Positions 16,848-23,940 of a stretch of 36,922 nt of DNA are shown here, one piece after another. A program made the position numbers and the translations under genes. The first letter of the stretch is position 1, and each line of letters starts with the position of its first letter. Under the pieces are notes generated by a model. It was not told where the DNA came from and searched no databases. It was given only the letters and a program-made list of their open reading frames with translations. This stretch comes from JANXLS01 sp038227045 (GTDB lineage: Bacteria; Planctomycetota; SZUA-567; H5-PLA8). The DNA is taken from contig JBBRQD010000054.1 in assembly GCA_038227045.1 (NCBI GenBank), positions 1 through 36,922 of the forward strand, given 5' to 3'.

Positions 16848-18239
16848 TCACTTCGGCAAATCCTTAGCGTTCGGTTCCTTCACCGCCTCAATCAGCATCG
16901 TAATCAATTTCTCCGACGTCACACCGTCGGCGTCGGCGTTGAAGTTGGTGAAGACGCGGTGGCGCAGCACGATCTGCGCGACAGCGCGGACGTCGTTGCA
17001 CGACACGTTGATGCGCCCGTCGAGCAGCGCGCGGGCTTTTGCGCCCAGCACCAGGAATTGCGCGGCGCGCGTGCCCGCGCCCCACGTCACGAAATCGTTG
17101 ACGAACTTCGGCGCCTGCGGCGTCTTCGGGCGCGTTGCGCGGACCAGGTCGGTGGCGTACGTCGCGACGTAATCGCTCACCGGAATGTTACGCACGAGGG
17201 CTTGCAGCGAGACGATTTCGTCGCCGCTCAGCACGCGCTGCGGCACGGGCATTTCGTTGCGCGTCGTCGCCTGCACGATCTCGATTTCGGCGGAGCGCTC
17301 CGGGTAATCGAGCTTGAGCATGAACATGAAGCGGTCGAGCTGCGCTTCGGGCAGCGGGTACGTGCCTTCCTGTTCGATCGGATTCTGCGTCGCCAGCACG
17401 AAGAACGGCGGCTTGAGCGTGTAGGTGTAGCCGGCGGCGGTGACGCGCTGTTCCTGCATCGCTTCGAGCAGCGCGGCCTGCGTCTTCGGCGGCGTGCGGT
17501 TGATTTCGTCGGCCAGCAAAATATTGGTAAAGATCGGCCCCTTGATGAAACGGAATACCCGTTCCTTCGTGTTCGGATCTTCGTCGAGCACTTCGGTTCC
17601 GGTGATGTCGGAGGGCATCAAGTCGGGCGTGAATTGCACGCGCTTGAAATCGAGGTCCAGCGCCGAGGCCAGGGTGCGGATCATCAGTGTTTTCGCAAGG
17701 CCGGGGACGCCGACCAGCAGGCAGTTTCCGCGCGCAAAAAGCGCGATCAAAATCTGCTCGATGACCGGTCCCTGCCCGATGATGACCTTGCTGACCTCCG
17801 CGACAATCGCGTCACGAGCCGCGCGCAATTTCTTGATCTGCGCCGCGGCTTCGCCCGTCAGTTGCACTTGAGGCGCAAGCGTCTCGGCCTCCGGCGACGC
17901 GTCCGTTTTGGCAGGCGCGACCGTCTTGACCTCATGACTCGAAATCGGCGCAGCCGATTCGAACTTCAGCACGCAGGTTCCGCCGACGCGAATCGTGTCG
18001 CCGCTTTTCAGCAGCCGCTGCGGGCTGTTTTCGCCGTTGACGTGCACGCCATGCTTGCTGCCCGCGTCGACCAGCATCCAGCCTTCGGCCTGCCGAATCA
18101 CTTTCAGATGCAGCCGCGAGACATCCGATTCAGGCAGCCGAATCTGGCATTCGCGCGCCCGCCCGATGGTGATTTCGTTTTCGTTGAGAGGATAAGACGT
18201 GCCCTTGGCCTGGCCTTCGACGACGATGATTTTGTCCAT
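16848..18239 (-). CDS. FHA domain fused to MoxR-family AAA+ ATPase
   Basis: A 463-residue fusion. Residues 1-95 form an FHA domain with the phosphothreonine-binding residues in place (IGRAREC with Arg27, SDVSRLH with Ser41 and His44, HGVHVNG with Asn68). After a Pro/Ala/Glu-rich linker (about 96-130) comes a MoxR AAA+ core with Walker A GVPGLAKT (177-184), Walker B LLADEIN (241-247), TQNPIEQEGTYPLPEAQLDR (sensor 1 and following MoxR signature), and the C-terminal lid. MoxR proteins assist maturation of von Willebrand partners, here most likely the DUF58 protein. The FHA part suggests control by Thr phosphorylation. The start at 18239 is used since it begins the FHA fold. It follows the DUF4159 gene after 167 bases containing an inverted repeat. 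Confidence 0.93.
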   Translation of the reverse strand: MDKIIVVEGQAKGTSYPLNENEITIGRARECQIRLPESDVSRLHLKVIRQAEGWMLVDAGSKHGVHVNGENSPQRLLKSGDTIRVGGTCVLKFESAAPISSHEVKTVAPAKTDASPEAETLAPQVQLTGEAAAQIKKLRAARDAIVAEVSKVIIGQGPVIEQILIALFARGNCLLVGVPGLAKTLMIRTLASALDLDFKRVQFTPDLMPSDITGTEVLDEDPNTKERVFRFIKGPIFTNILLADEINRTPPKTQAALLEAMQEQRVTAAGYTYTLKPPFFVLATQNPIEQEGTYPLPEAQLDRFMFMLKLDYPERSAEIEIVQATTRNEMPVPQRVLSGDEIVSLQALVRNIPVSDYVATYATDLVRATRPKTPQAPKFVNDFVTWGAGTRAAQFLVLGAKARALLDGRINVSCNDVRAVAQIVLRHRVFTNFNADADGVTSEKLITMLIEAVKEPNAKDLPK

Positions 18240-18259
18240 GCAAACTCCGCTTCCTTTTT

Positions 18260-18406
18260 GTCTCTCGCAAAGACGCAAAGGCGCAAAGAACGGCAAGAAG
18301 ACAGAGGAAAACACGGGCGACGAATTTGAATGGGTGTCCGGTCTCCGTTAGTCGTTGCGGTGTTTTTCTTCGTCGTTCTTTGCGCCTTTGCGCCTCTGCG
18401 AGAGAA
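18260..18406. repeat. Inverted pair of the GCAAAGRC octamer repeat (copies B and C)
   Basis: Copy B (18260-18297, units on plus strand) and copy C (18372-18406, inverted) face each other between the DUF4159 stop and the MoxR start. The arms agree over about 32 bases with a few mismatches, and similarity continues inward through GAAGA/AAACAC-like bases, so the transcript can fold into a long hairpin around a loop of some 70 bases. Copy C abuts the DUF4159 stop codon. It may act as an RNA stability or attenuation element; that is inference. Confidence 0.75.
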
Positions 18407-19936
18407 TTAATGAGTCATCGAGTACAGAATAATGTTCACGCCCATCTTGAGCGAATCGTTCGGCATAATTTCGTACGCGTAGGGGCGTTCCTGTCCGTCC
18501 CAGCCGCTGCCCAGCCCAAAGCGCGAGTAGATCACGCGGGTGTCTTCGCCGAGCGCGATGCCTTCGAGAATCGGCGCGGTGGCATCTTTGATAGATGCCT
18601 TCACCTGCGCGGAATATTCGATCGCGTCGAGCTTGTGAAGCGTCGAAAAGACCGGGTGTTCCTTCGGCAGCATTTTCAATTCCGAATCGGGCAGCACCTT
18701 CTTGATCTCGCGGCGGAATGCGCGGTCGAATTCCAGATTTCCACAGCAGGCGTCGGCGAGCAGGAAGCCGCCGTTGTTCAAAAACTTCTTGAGGTTCGAC
18801 GCTTCCGCTTCGGTCAGCGAAAATTCGCCGTGGCCGGTCAGGTAGAGGAATGGGTAGCTCAACAGATTCGCATCGGTGATTGGCACTTCTTTGCGACCGA
18901 AATTCACCTTCGTGTTCGTGGCGGCGAGCGTCGTCTTCAGCACGTTCGCGAACGCCGACGGGTGCGGGTCCCAGAGTCCGTTTGTCTTGAGCTGCGCGAA
19001 GACGAAATCACCTTTGAGATTGTCGTCGTCGGTGTCGAGCGCCTTGCGCTGGGACAGGTAGCGGCCGAGGTTGTAGTACGAGATCGTATAGGCGCAGAGA
19101 TTGATGCCCAGGCGCATCGCGTCCTCGCCGACGATACACTTGCCGCCGGCGGGCACATGGAACGAATCCCACGCGCACGATAAATCGAACGGGAACAGGA
19201 ACACAGCGGTGCGGCAGCCGACATAGATTCCTTCCATCACGGGCGTCTCGTCGAGCCTGTTGCAAGCCGGCGAATACTTCACTTTCGTGATCTCAAAGGA
19301 ACTGCGGTAGACGGGATGATCGGGCGGCAGGACGGCCATGGGGCGGTCGGGGAAAATCTGTTTCATTTCGTCGCGAAACGCTTCGGCGAACGAGTTCGAT
19401 CCCGTGCAGGCGTCGGCCCAGATGTACCCGCCAGCGAGAACATACGCGCGAATTTTCTTGCGAATGGCGTCGTCGAATTGCGGCGCGCGGCGGCCCTGGA
19501 TGTACACGACCGGCACTTCCGTCGGATCCCACGAAAACGTTTTCGGATCGACGTTCACATGGCGGTAGCGGACGTTCAGTTTTTCATTGGCGAATTTCAT
19601 CAGGCGCGGCATATCGGACGGATCGGTATTCCAGTCGTCCCACGCAGCCTTGCGCCCGTCGGGAAACTCGACTTCGCGGTGCTGGCCCCACATCAATTTT
19701 CCGACGAGAGTCGGCGGCGCGGGTTCGCGCTTGCGCTCGGAACGGCGCAACGGCGTCGCTGGCAGCGGAAGCGGCGCGGTGGCTTCGCCGCCTTTAATGC
19801 GTTGCGGCTTGGCTTCGGGCAGCAGACCGCACGGCTTGTCATCTACCGTGCCCTGTGCGGCAAAAGCGCGCGCGCCGATCAACAGCGCGGCGAAAATCAA
19901 AGAACATGTTCCGCGGGCAAAAAGGGGTGTCATCAT
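18407..19936 (-). CDS. Exported protein with two DUF4159 domains
   Basis: A 509-residue secreted protein (signal peptide through about AARAFA-like residue 24) containing two tandem DUF4159 domains. The first covers about 80-310 (PVVYIQGRRAPQFDD, YVLAGGYIWADACTGSNSF, FPDRPMAVLPPDHPVY), the second about 310-509 (FLYLTGHGEFSLTEAE, FLNNGGFLLADACCGNLEFD, LPDSELKMLPKEHPVFS). Both carry the G-G-[YF]-x-x-A-D-A-C signature of this class 1 glutamine amidotransferase-like fold. DUF4159 proteins accompany MoxR/DUF58 clusters in PVC and other phyla; their reaction is unknown. The start at 19936 sits in ATGA, overlapping the previous stop, with GGAGAAG upstream. A DACxG cysteine stands in the place of an amidotransferase nucleophile in both halves. 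Confidence 0.9.
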   Translation of the reverse strand: MMTPLFARGTCSLIFAALLIGARAFAAQGTVDDKPCGLLPEAKPQRIKGGEATAPLPLPATPLRRSERKREPAPPTLVGKLMWGQHREVEFPDGRKAAWDDWNTDPSDMPRLMKFANEKLNVRYRHVNVDPKTFSWDPTEVPVVYIQGRRAPQFDDAIRKKIRAYVLAGGYIWADACTGSNSFAEAFRDEMKQIFPDRPMAVLPPDHPVYRSSFEITKVKYSPACNRLDETPVMEGIYVGCRTAVFLFPFDLSCAWDSFHVPAGGKCIVGEDAMRLGINLCAYTISYYNLGRYLSQRKALDTDDDNLKGDFVFAQLKTNGLWDPHPSAFANVLKTTLAATNTKVNFGRKEVPITDANLLSYPFLYLTGHGEFSLTEAEASNLKKFLNNGGFLLADACCGNLEFDRAFRREIKKVLPDSELKMLPKEHPVFSTLHKLDAIEYSAQVKASIKDATAPILEGIALGEDTRVIYSRFGLGSGWDGQERPYAYEIMPNDSLKMGVNIILYSMTH

Positions 19937-21966
19937 TTTAACTTCTCCTTGGCTCGAATCGCCAGATTCGATTCCGGAAAGTCCTTGATCAATTTCGCGT
20001 AGCATTCCTTCGTTTTCGCCGCGTCCTTCAGCCCTTCGTACGCCGCGGCTTTATAGAACAGAATCTCGTCGGTGAACGGCGCCTTGTTGTCGGCCTGCGT
20101 TGCCCGTTCGAACTCCCGCAGCGCCAGATTGAAAAGCCCTCTGGCTATGTACAATCTACCCCGCATGTAGCGCGTTTGCCCGGTTAATTTGACCGAAGGC
20201 GTCTTCCATTCCCACGACACAATTTCCTTCATCGCCGCTTCGAATTCGCCCTGGCGCAGGTACTGATAAAAATTCAGCTCGTGTGAGCCTTCCGTGACGT
20301 CGATGTCGCCGGTCCATTTCTTCCACTTCTCGGCCTTTTGAGCGTCGTCGAGCGTTTTACGGGCCAGCGCGCGGTCGCCGCGAACCATCGCATATTCACC
20401 CATGCGTATATAGGCCATGCGCACGTGATCGGTGTTTGCCTGGCTGTATTTCAGCAGCACCGCCTTGCACGTCTCAAGCGCGGCGTCAACGTTGTTCATA
20501 AAATCGTATTGAATCTCGGCCTTCCAATTCAACACCATCGCGGCGACGTCGTCGCTTTTGGTCGTCTTGAGCAGATAGTCGCAGACCCAGATGGCGTCTT
20601 CGAATTTTGCGGTGTCGCGGTAGAGTTCGTAGAGCCGCTGGATCCATTGCGATTCTTCCGCGTTCTTCGGCACGTAGCCTTTTTCAAACGCAGCGCGAAA
20701 CGCCTTCGCAGCCGGTTCGAAGCGCTGCGCTTCATGGCAGATTTGCGCGAGTTCGAAACACGCCGACGCGGAGAGCCCGTCCAGCGGATACTCGCGGATA
20801 ATCGCGGCGTAGTCGGCAATTCGTTTCTCGTATTGCCTGCCGCGGTGGCCGTGAATCGGCCGCGCGAGCACGTTCTGAATCGCGCTTTTCCCATCGATCT
20901 CGCATTTGACTTTGTACACGCCCGGTTCGATGTACACGTGCAGCGGAGCTTCCAGAAAAGAAATGGAGCCGTCACCGAATTCCCACTTCACGACTTTTCC
21001 TTTTGCCAGGGCCGTGAATTGAACCGACGTGACCATGCGCCCCTCAAGTCCAAGATCGTCCGAAATCTGCCAATCGAAATCGGCGACCGCGCCGGCTTTC
21101 GATTCCGCCGGCCCGACTTGGGCGACGAGGTAACCCGCGAACGCCGCTGACGGGATCGGCGTAAAACCCTTGTCGCCGGGCTTCTGCCAACCGGCGAGGC
21201 ACGCGCCGTGAGCGTTGAATAAATTGATGTATTCGATGCGGTGCGCGCCGGCTTTCAGATCGAGCTGGCCTTGGTTGAAATGCTTCTTGGCGTTCTTCGC
21301 ATTGTGCCAGCCCGGCCAATCGACGGCCAATTTTCCGTCGATTAAAATGAACGACGCGGCGAATGCGTTGCTTTGAAATCCATAAGTTCCATCGCCGGGA
21401 ATGTCGAGCGTGGCGGTTTGAATATAGATGCCTCGATCCCAGGGGCCGAAGGGATTGAAACTCACTTCGAGATTGTGCCAGAGCGTCCGCCCCAAAATCG
21501 TGGGGCTGCCTTGGATCAGCTTTTGAGCGTCGTCCCAACTTGACGGCGTGCCATCACGCAGTTCGCGAACCTCAAGGACAATGCCCGCGTCCGGCTCGTA
21601 CTTGATCGCCGGCTCCTTCGCGCTCGGATTTCCGAAATAGAGTTTGTAGACACCTTTTTTTACGGCTTCAAATGCAATGATCGCGTGATCGTCGAATCCG
21701 CTGGAGATCACACTGGACCGCACTTCTTTACCGGCATCGTTGACGACGCGAATGTCGCTTGCGGCGGGGTTGCATTTTCCAAGCGTGGGCACCGTCGCGT
21801 AAGCCACCCAGCGCAGTTTTCCGCCGTGTCCCACGTCACCGACTGTCAACGTGCGGCGCAGCGGCCAGGCGTCGTTAAACCAGGTGTCTGCGGCGAATCC
21901 TGTGTGAACGGAGACGAACACAAGCCACAGAACGTTCAGCCGTTTGAATCGCAATTCCCTGACCAC
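19933..21966 (-). CDS. Exported protein with PKD domain and TPR repeats
   Basis: A 677-residue protein with a signal peptide (NVLWLVFVSVHTGFAA). Residues of about 26-130 resemble the DUF2341-like domain often preceding lectin folds (WFNDAWPLRRTLTV, VYKLYFGNP). Residues 165-285 look like a PA14-type beta-sandwich (FAASFILIDGKLAVDWPGWH, LKAGAHRIEYINLFN). A PKD domain covers about 300-372 (KWEFGDGS, HVYIEPGVYKVKC), and 375-677 are TPR-like helices. It starts with GTG at 21966 with GAGGA about 5 bases before, 7 bases after the preceding gene, and its TGA overlaps the ATG of the DUF4159 gene. It probably forms an envelope scaffold with its operon partners; binding partners are unknown. Confidence 0.85.
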   Translation of the reverse strand: MVRELRFKRLNVLWLVFVSVHTGFAADTWFNDAWPLRRTLTVGDVGHGGKLRWVAYATVPTLGKCNPAASDIRVVNDAGKEVRSSVISSGFDDHAIIAFEAVKKGVYKLYFGNPSAKEPAIKYEPDAGIVLEVRELRDGTPSSWDDAQKLIQGSPTILGRTLWHNLEVSFNPFGPWDRGIYIQTATLDIPGDGTYGFQSNAFAASFILIDGKLAVDWPGWHNAKNAKKHFNQGQLDLKAGAHRIEYINLFNAHGACLAGWQKPGDKGFTPIPSAAFAGYLVAQVGPAESKAGAVADFDWQISDDLGLEGRMVTSVQFTALAKGKVVKWEFGDGSISFLEAPLHVYIEPGVYKVKCEIDGKSAIQNVLARPIHGHRGRQYEKRIADYAAIIREYPLDGLSASACFELAQICHEAQRFEPAAKAFRAAFEKGYVPKNAEESQWIQRLYELYRDTAKFEDAIWVCDYLLKTTKSDDVAAMVLNWKAEIQYDFMNNVDAALETCKAVLLKYSQANTDHVRMAYIRMGEYAMVRGDRALARKTLDDAQKAEKWKKWTGDIDVTEGSHELNFYQYLRQGEFEAAMKEIVSWEWKTPSVKLTGQTRYMRGRLYIARGLFNLALREFERATQADNKAPFTDEILFYKAAAYEGLKDAAKTKECYAKLIKDFPESNLAIRAKEKLK

Positions 21967-21973
21967 TCATTCC

Positions 21974-22999
21974 TCATTCCACTTCGTCGCCCGTATTATC
22001 AACTCCATCCGGCCCCAGCGACTTCAACGTGTATTCCTTGCCCTCGACCGTGTATTTCCACGGCTTGCCCCAAGGGTCTTCGCCAAGGTCCAGCACATAG
22101 GGGCCGGACCACTTCGGCACGCCCTGGTCCTTTACCAAATCTTGAAGCGTCTTAGGCAGAGTGCCGGTGTCTGACTTGAATTGATCGATGCCTTTTTTCA
22201 GGTAAGCCAGTGCGGCGCGCGCTTCGCGGATCTGATCGTTCTTTTCTTTGTCCGCGTCGCCTTGTGCGGATTTTTTTTTCTTCGCCCAGCGTTTCGGCGC
22301 TTCGGGATCGAGACCGGCTTCGACGACTTTGATGTTGTCAAACCAATAATTCTGAGGCGTCCAATACGCCCAGATTTTAACGCGAATCCATTTCACGTCG
22401 TCGCGCGTGCCAGTGGGGCTGAAGGTGGCGGACGTTGTTTTCCATTGCTTTGGCGCGGGAAAATCGAAATCTCCTTTATACGTGATGCGGCGCAGCGGCA
22501 CGGTGATGGGCTTGCCCTTTTCATCGGCGATTTCGGTCATCTGTTCAGTATAGCCCTTGATAAAAATCTTCGGCGCGCCGCCCGTCTCCGACCGGCAATC
22601 GGCGCTGAGCGTATACTTCATGCCGGGCTTGATCTCGATGTACTCGGAGTAATACGGCACCCCGTCGTTGCCGCCCACGGTCTCATATCCCGGCGGCTTG
22701 CAGACGCGCGGCTTCTTTGGCGGCGGCGGATTTTCGAGCTTCATTTCGTCGTAACGCTTGAGGAATTCGTCGTTGTCGATGTTGGTGTACAAGCGGATGC
22801 ACTTGCCGCCATCGGGCCGCTGCTCGTCTTTTTCCCAGAACATGGTCAGCCCGTCGGGGCGGTCCCAATGGGCGGGGTATTTGTCGCCTTCTTCGAAACC
22901 GGGGTTCTTGACGAGGTTGACTTCGGCGGCGGAGAGGGAAAGGGTGAGGATGACGAACGCGAGTGTACAAAACGCAGGTGTGAAAATTCGCGTATTCAA
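21974..22999 (-). CDS. Exported carbohydrate-binding-like protein with C-terminal GspG-like pseudopilin domain
   Basis: About 341 residues from a TTG at 22999. A signal peptide (FCTLAFVILTLSLSAAEV) is followed by a CBM4/9-like jelly roll (VNLVKNPGFEEGDKYPAHW to WFDNIKVVEAGLD, about 27-225). After a Lys-rich linker comes a domain like the C-terminal part of type II secretion major pseudopilin GspG: ARAALAYLKKGIDQFK, DTGTLPKTLQDLVKD, WSGPYVLDLGEDPWGKPWKY, LKSLGPDGVDN. The N-terminal prepilin helix and its Gly-Phe-Thr-Leu cleavage site are absent. The start is uncertain: no ribosome site precedes the TTG, and the frame stays open upstream through a palindromic repeat to a GTG at 23122. The calcium-binding loop region (SLGPDGVDNTGDE) seems kept. 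Function is unknown; binding a polysaccharide is inferred from the fold. Confidence 0.78.
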   Translation of the reverse strand: MNTRIFTPAFCTLAFVILTLSLSAAEVNLVKNPGFEEGDKYPAHWDRPDGLTMFWEKDEQRPDGGKCIRLYTNIDNDEFLKRYDEMKLENPPPPKKPRVCKPPGYETVGGNDGVPYYSEYIEIKPGMKYTLSADCRSETGGAPKIFIKGYTEQMTEIADEKGKPITVPLRRITYKGDFDFPAPKQWKTTSATFSPTGTRDDVKWIRVKIWAYWTPQNYWFDNIKVVEAGLDPEAPKRWAKKKKSAQGDADKEKNDQIREARAALAYLKKGIDQFKSDTGTLPKTLQDLVKDQGVPKWSGPYVLDLGEDPWGKPWKYTVEGKEYTLKSLGPDGVDNTGDEVE

Positions 23000-23020
23000 A
23001 AAATCGCGCGCGTTTTCCCT

Positions 23021-23108
23021 GCGTCCCGTCAGGGACGCAATGATTTTAGCCCAGCACTTCAGTGCTGGGTGAAAAACACTAAAGCCATCTTTAGTCCCGT
23101 AGGGACGA
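23021..23108. repeat. Composite palindromic element: four consecutive hairpins
   Basis: Four perfect palindromes stand in a row: GCGTCCC-GTCA-GGGACGC (23021-23038), CCCAGCACT-TC-AGTGCTGGG (23050-23069), ACTAAAG-CCAT-CTTTAGT (23078-23095) and GTCCC-GTA-GGGAC (23094-23106). The outer two share the GTCCC/GGGAC theme. I recall similar composite palindromes as high-copy REP-like elements in Planctomycetota, Verrucomicrobiota and others, often mis-annotated as gene starts. Here it lies directly upstream of the pseudopilin-like gene and is open in that gene's frame. Confidence 0.88.
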
Positions 23109-23166
23109 CCGAAAATATTCACGCGAAATCGCCTTTATGTCCAAATCGTCGGCATCACCCAATTTT

Positions 23167-23901
23167 TCAATTCCGTTTATTGAATTCGAGCCGCTTCGAA
23201 ACAAGATGATCCGCGATTAAAAGAATTTTTGGATACAGATTGTTTTTACTGTCCAACGGCATCACGCCTTGCCAAGGGGTAGATTTTCCTTCAACGGAGT
23301 CGCCATACTTGAAGAGTATCAAACATGCCAACAACACGTCATCATATGCCGCATGCCGTAAAAACGAGTTGTCTGCAACTCGCTCTGCTGCATTCCGAAT
23401 GTTTTCATTAAACTCCATTGTCCACTGGTATTCGCGCTCAAAAATCGAATTTATGTCACCGGCAAGACACAAGTATTTCTGAACGTCATCGAAATAACGA
23501 TCAAGACGAGCAAGCAATTTAGGCCCCTTGTTCTCTGCGTTTCGAGCGGTAAAAATTGCCGCGACTTTTGCCAATTGTTGTTCCCATGCTTTTGTTTCAA
23601 CGAGGGAATTCAGTTCGGTCCAATGACGTTCCTTATCGGTTTCCAATTCATAGAGCAATTCGTTATCGTCTTCTTCTGAAACGATTCCCTTGTCTGAAAA
23701 AAGCCGTACGGCCGAAACGGTCGAAAATGCGTAAACTACTTCACCCCATTTTCCCTGCCCGCAAACAAACAAATGTTCGAAAAGTTGATCCATTTTTGAA
23801 TTGCGAACAAAATGAATATCCTTCGTAGTCTTATCAAACGAAACCAATTCAAAACCGTCGTGCTTGAGCAACTCCACTAATCGCTTTTCGCTGAGTTTCA
23901 T
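23167..23901 (-). CDS. AT-rich orphan gene inserted in the MoxR run
   Basis: A 244-residue cytoplasmic-looking protein with no signal peptide or membrane segment and no family I recognise. It starts MKLSEKRLVELLKHDGFEL, has a probable immunity- or DUF-like mixed alpha/beta first half (WGEVVYAFSTVSAVRLFSD), an acidic middle (EEDDNELLYELETDKERH), and helices towards the C-terminus (YDDVLLACLILFKYGDSV). Base composition is clearly AT-richer than either neighbour. Repeats bracket it: a TTGAACC-type tandem lies at once upstream of its ATG (23904-23935) and the four-hairpin element follows its stop (23021-23108). All this suggests a later insertion between DUF4175 and the pseudopilin-like gene. The start at 23901 has only a distant AAGG, inside the repeat. 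Confidence 0.7.
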   Translation of the reverse strand: MKLSEKRLVELLKHDGFELVSFDKTTKDIHFVRNSKMDQLFEHLFVCGQGKWGEVVYAFSTVSAVRLFSDKGIVSEEDDNELLYELETDKERHWTELNSLVETKAWEQQLAKVAAIFTARNAENKGPKLLARLDRYFDDVQKYLCLAGDINSIFEREYQWTMEFNENIRNAAERVADNSFLRHAAYDDVLLACLILFKYGDSVEGKSTPWQGVMPLDSKNNLYPKILLIADHLVSKRLEFNKRN

Positions 23902-23903
23902 TT

Positions 23904-23935
23904 AACTTTGAACCTTGAACCTGAAACTTTGAACC
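23904..23935 (+). repeat. TTGAACC heptamer tandem repeat
   Basis: A run of imperfect 7-8 nt units (CTTTGAAC, CTTGAAC, CTGAAA, CTTTGAAC) fills the gap between the DUF4175 stop and the ATG of the orphan gene. It resembles the short tandemly repeated sequences found in repeat-rich genomes. It leaves only two bases before the start codon. Confidence 0.7.
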
Positions 23936-23940
23936 GCCTC

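Noticed and set aside
23000..23122. N-terminal extension of the pseudopilin-like protein from GTG 23122
   Set aside because: The extension would be encoded by the palindromic repeat and would put about 40 residues before a normal signal peptide.
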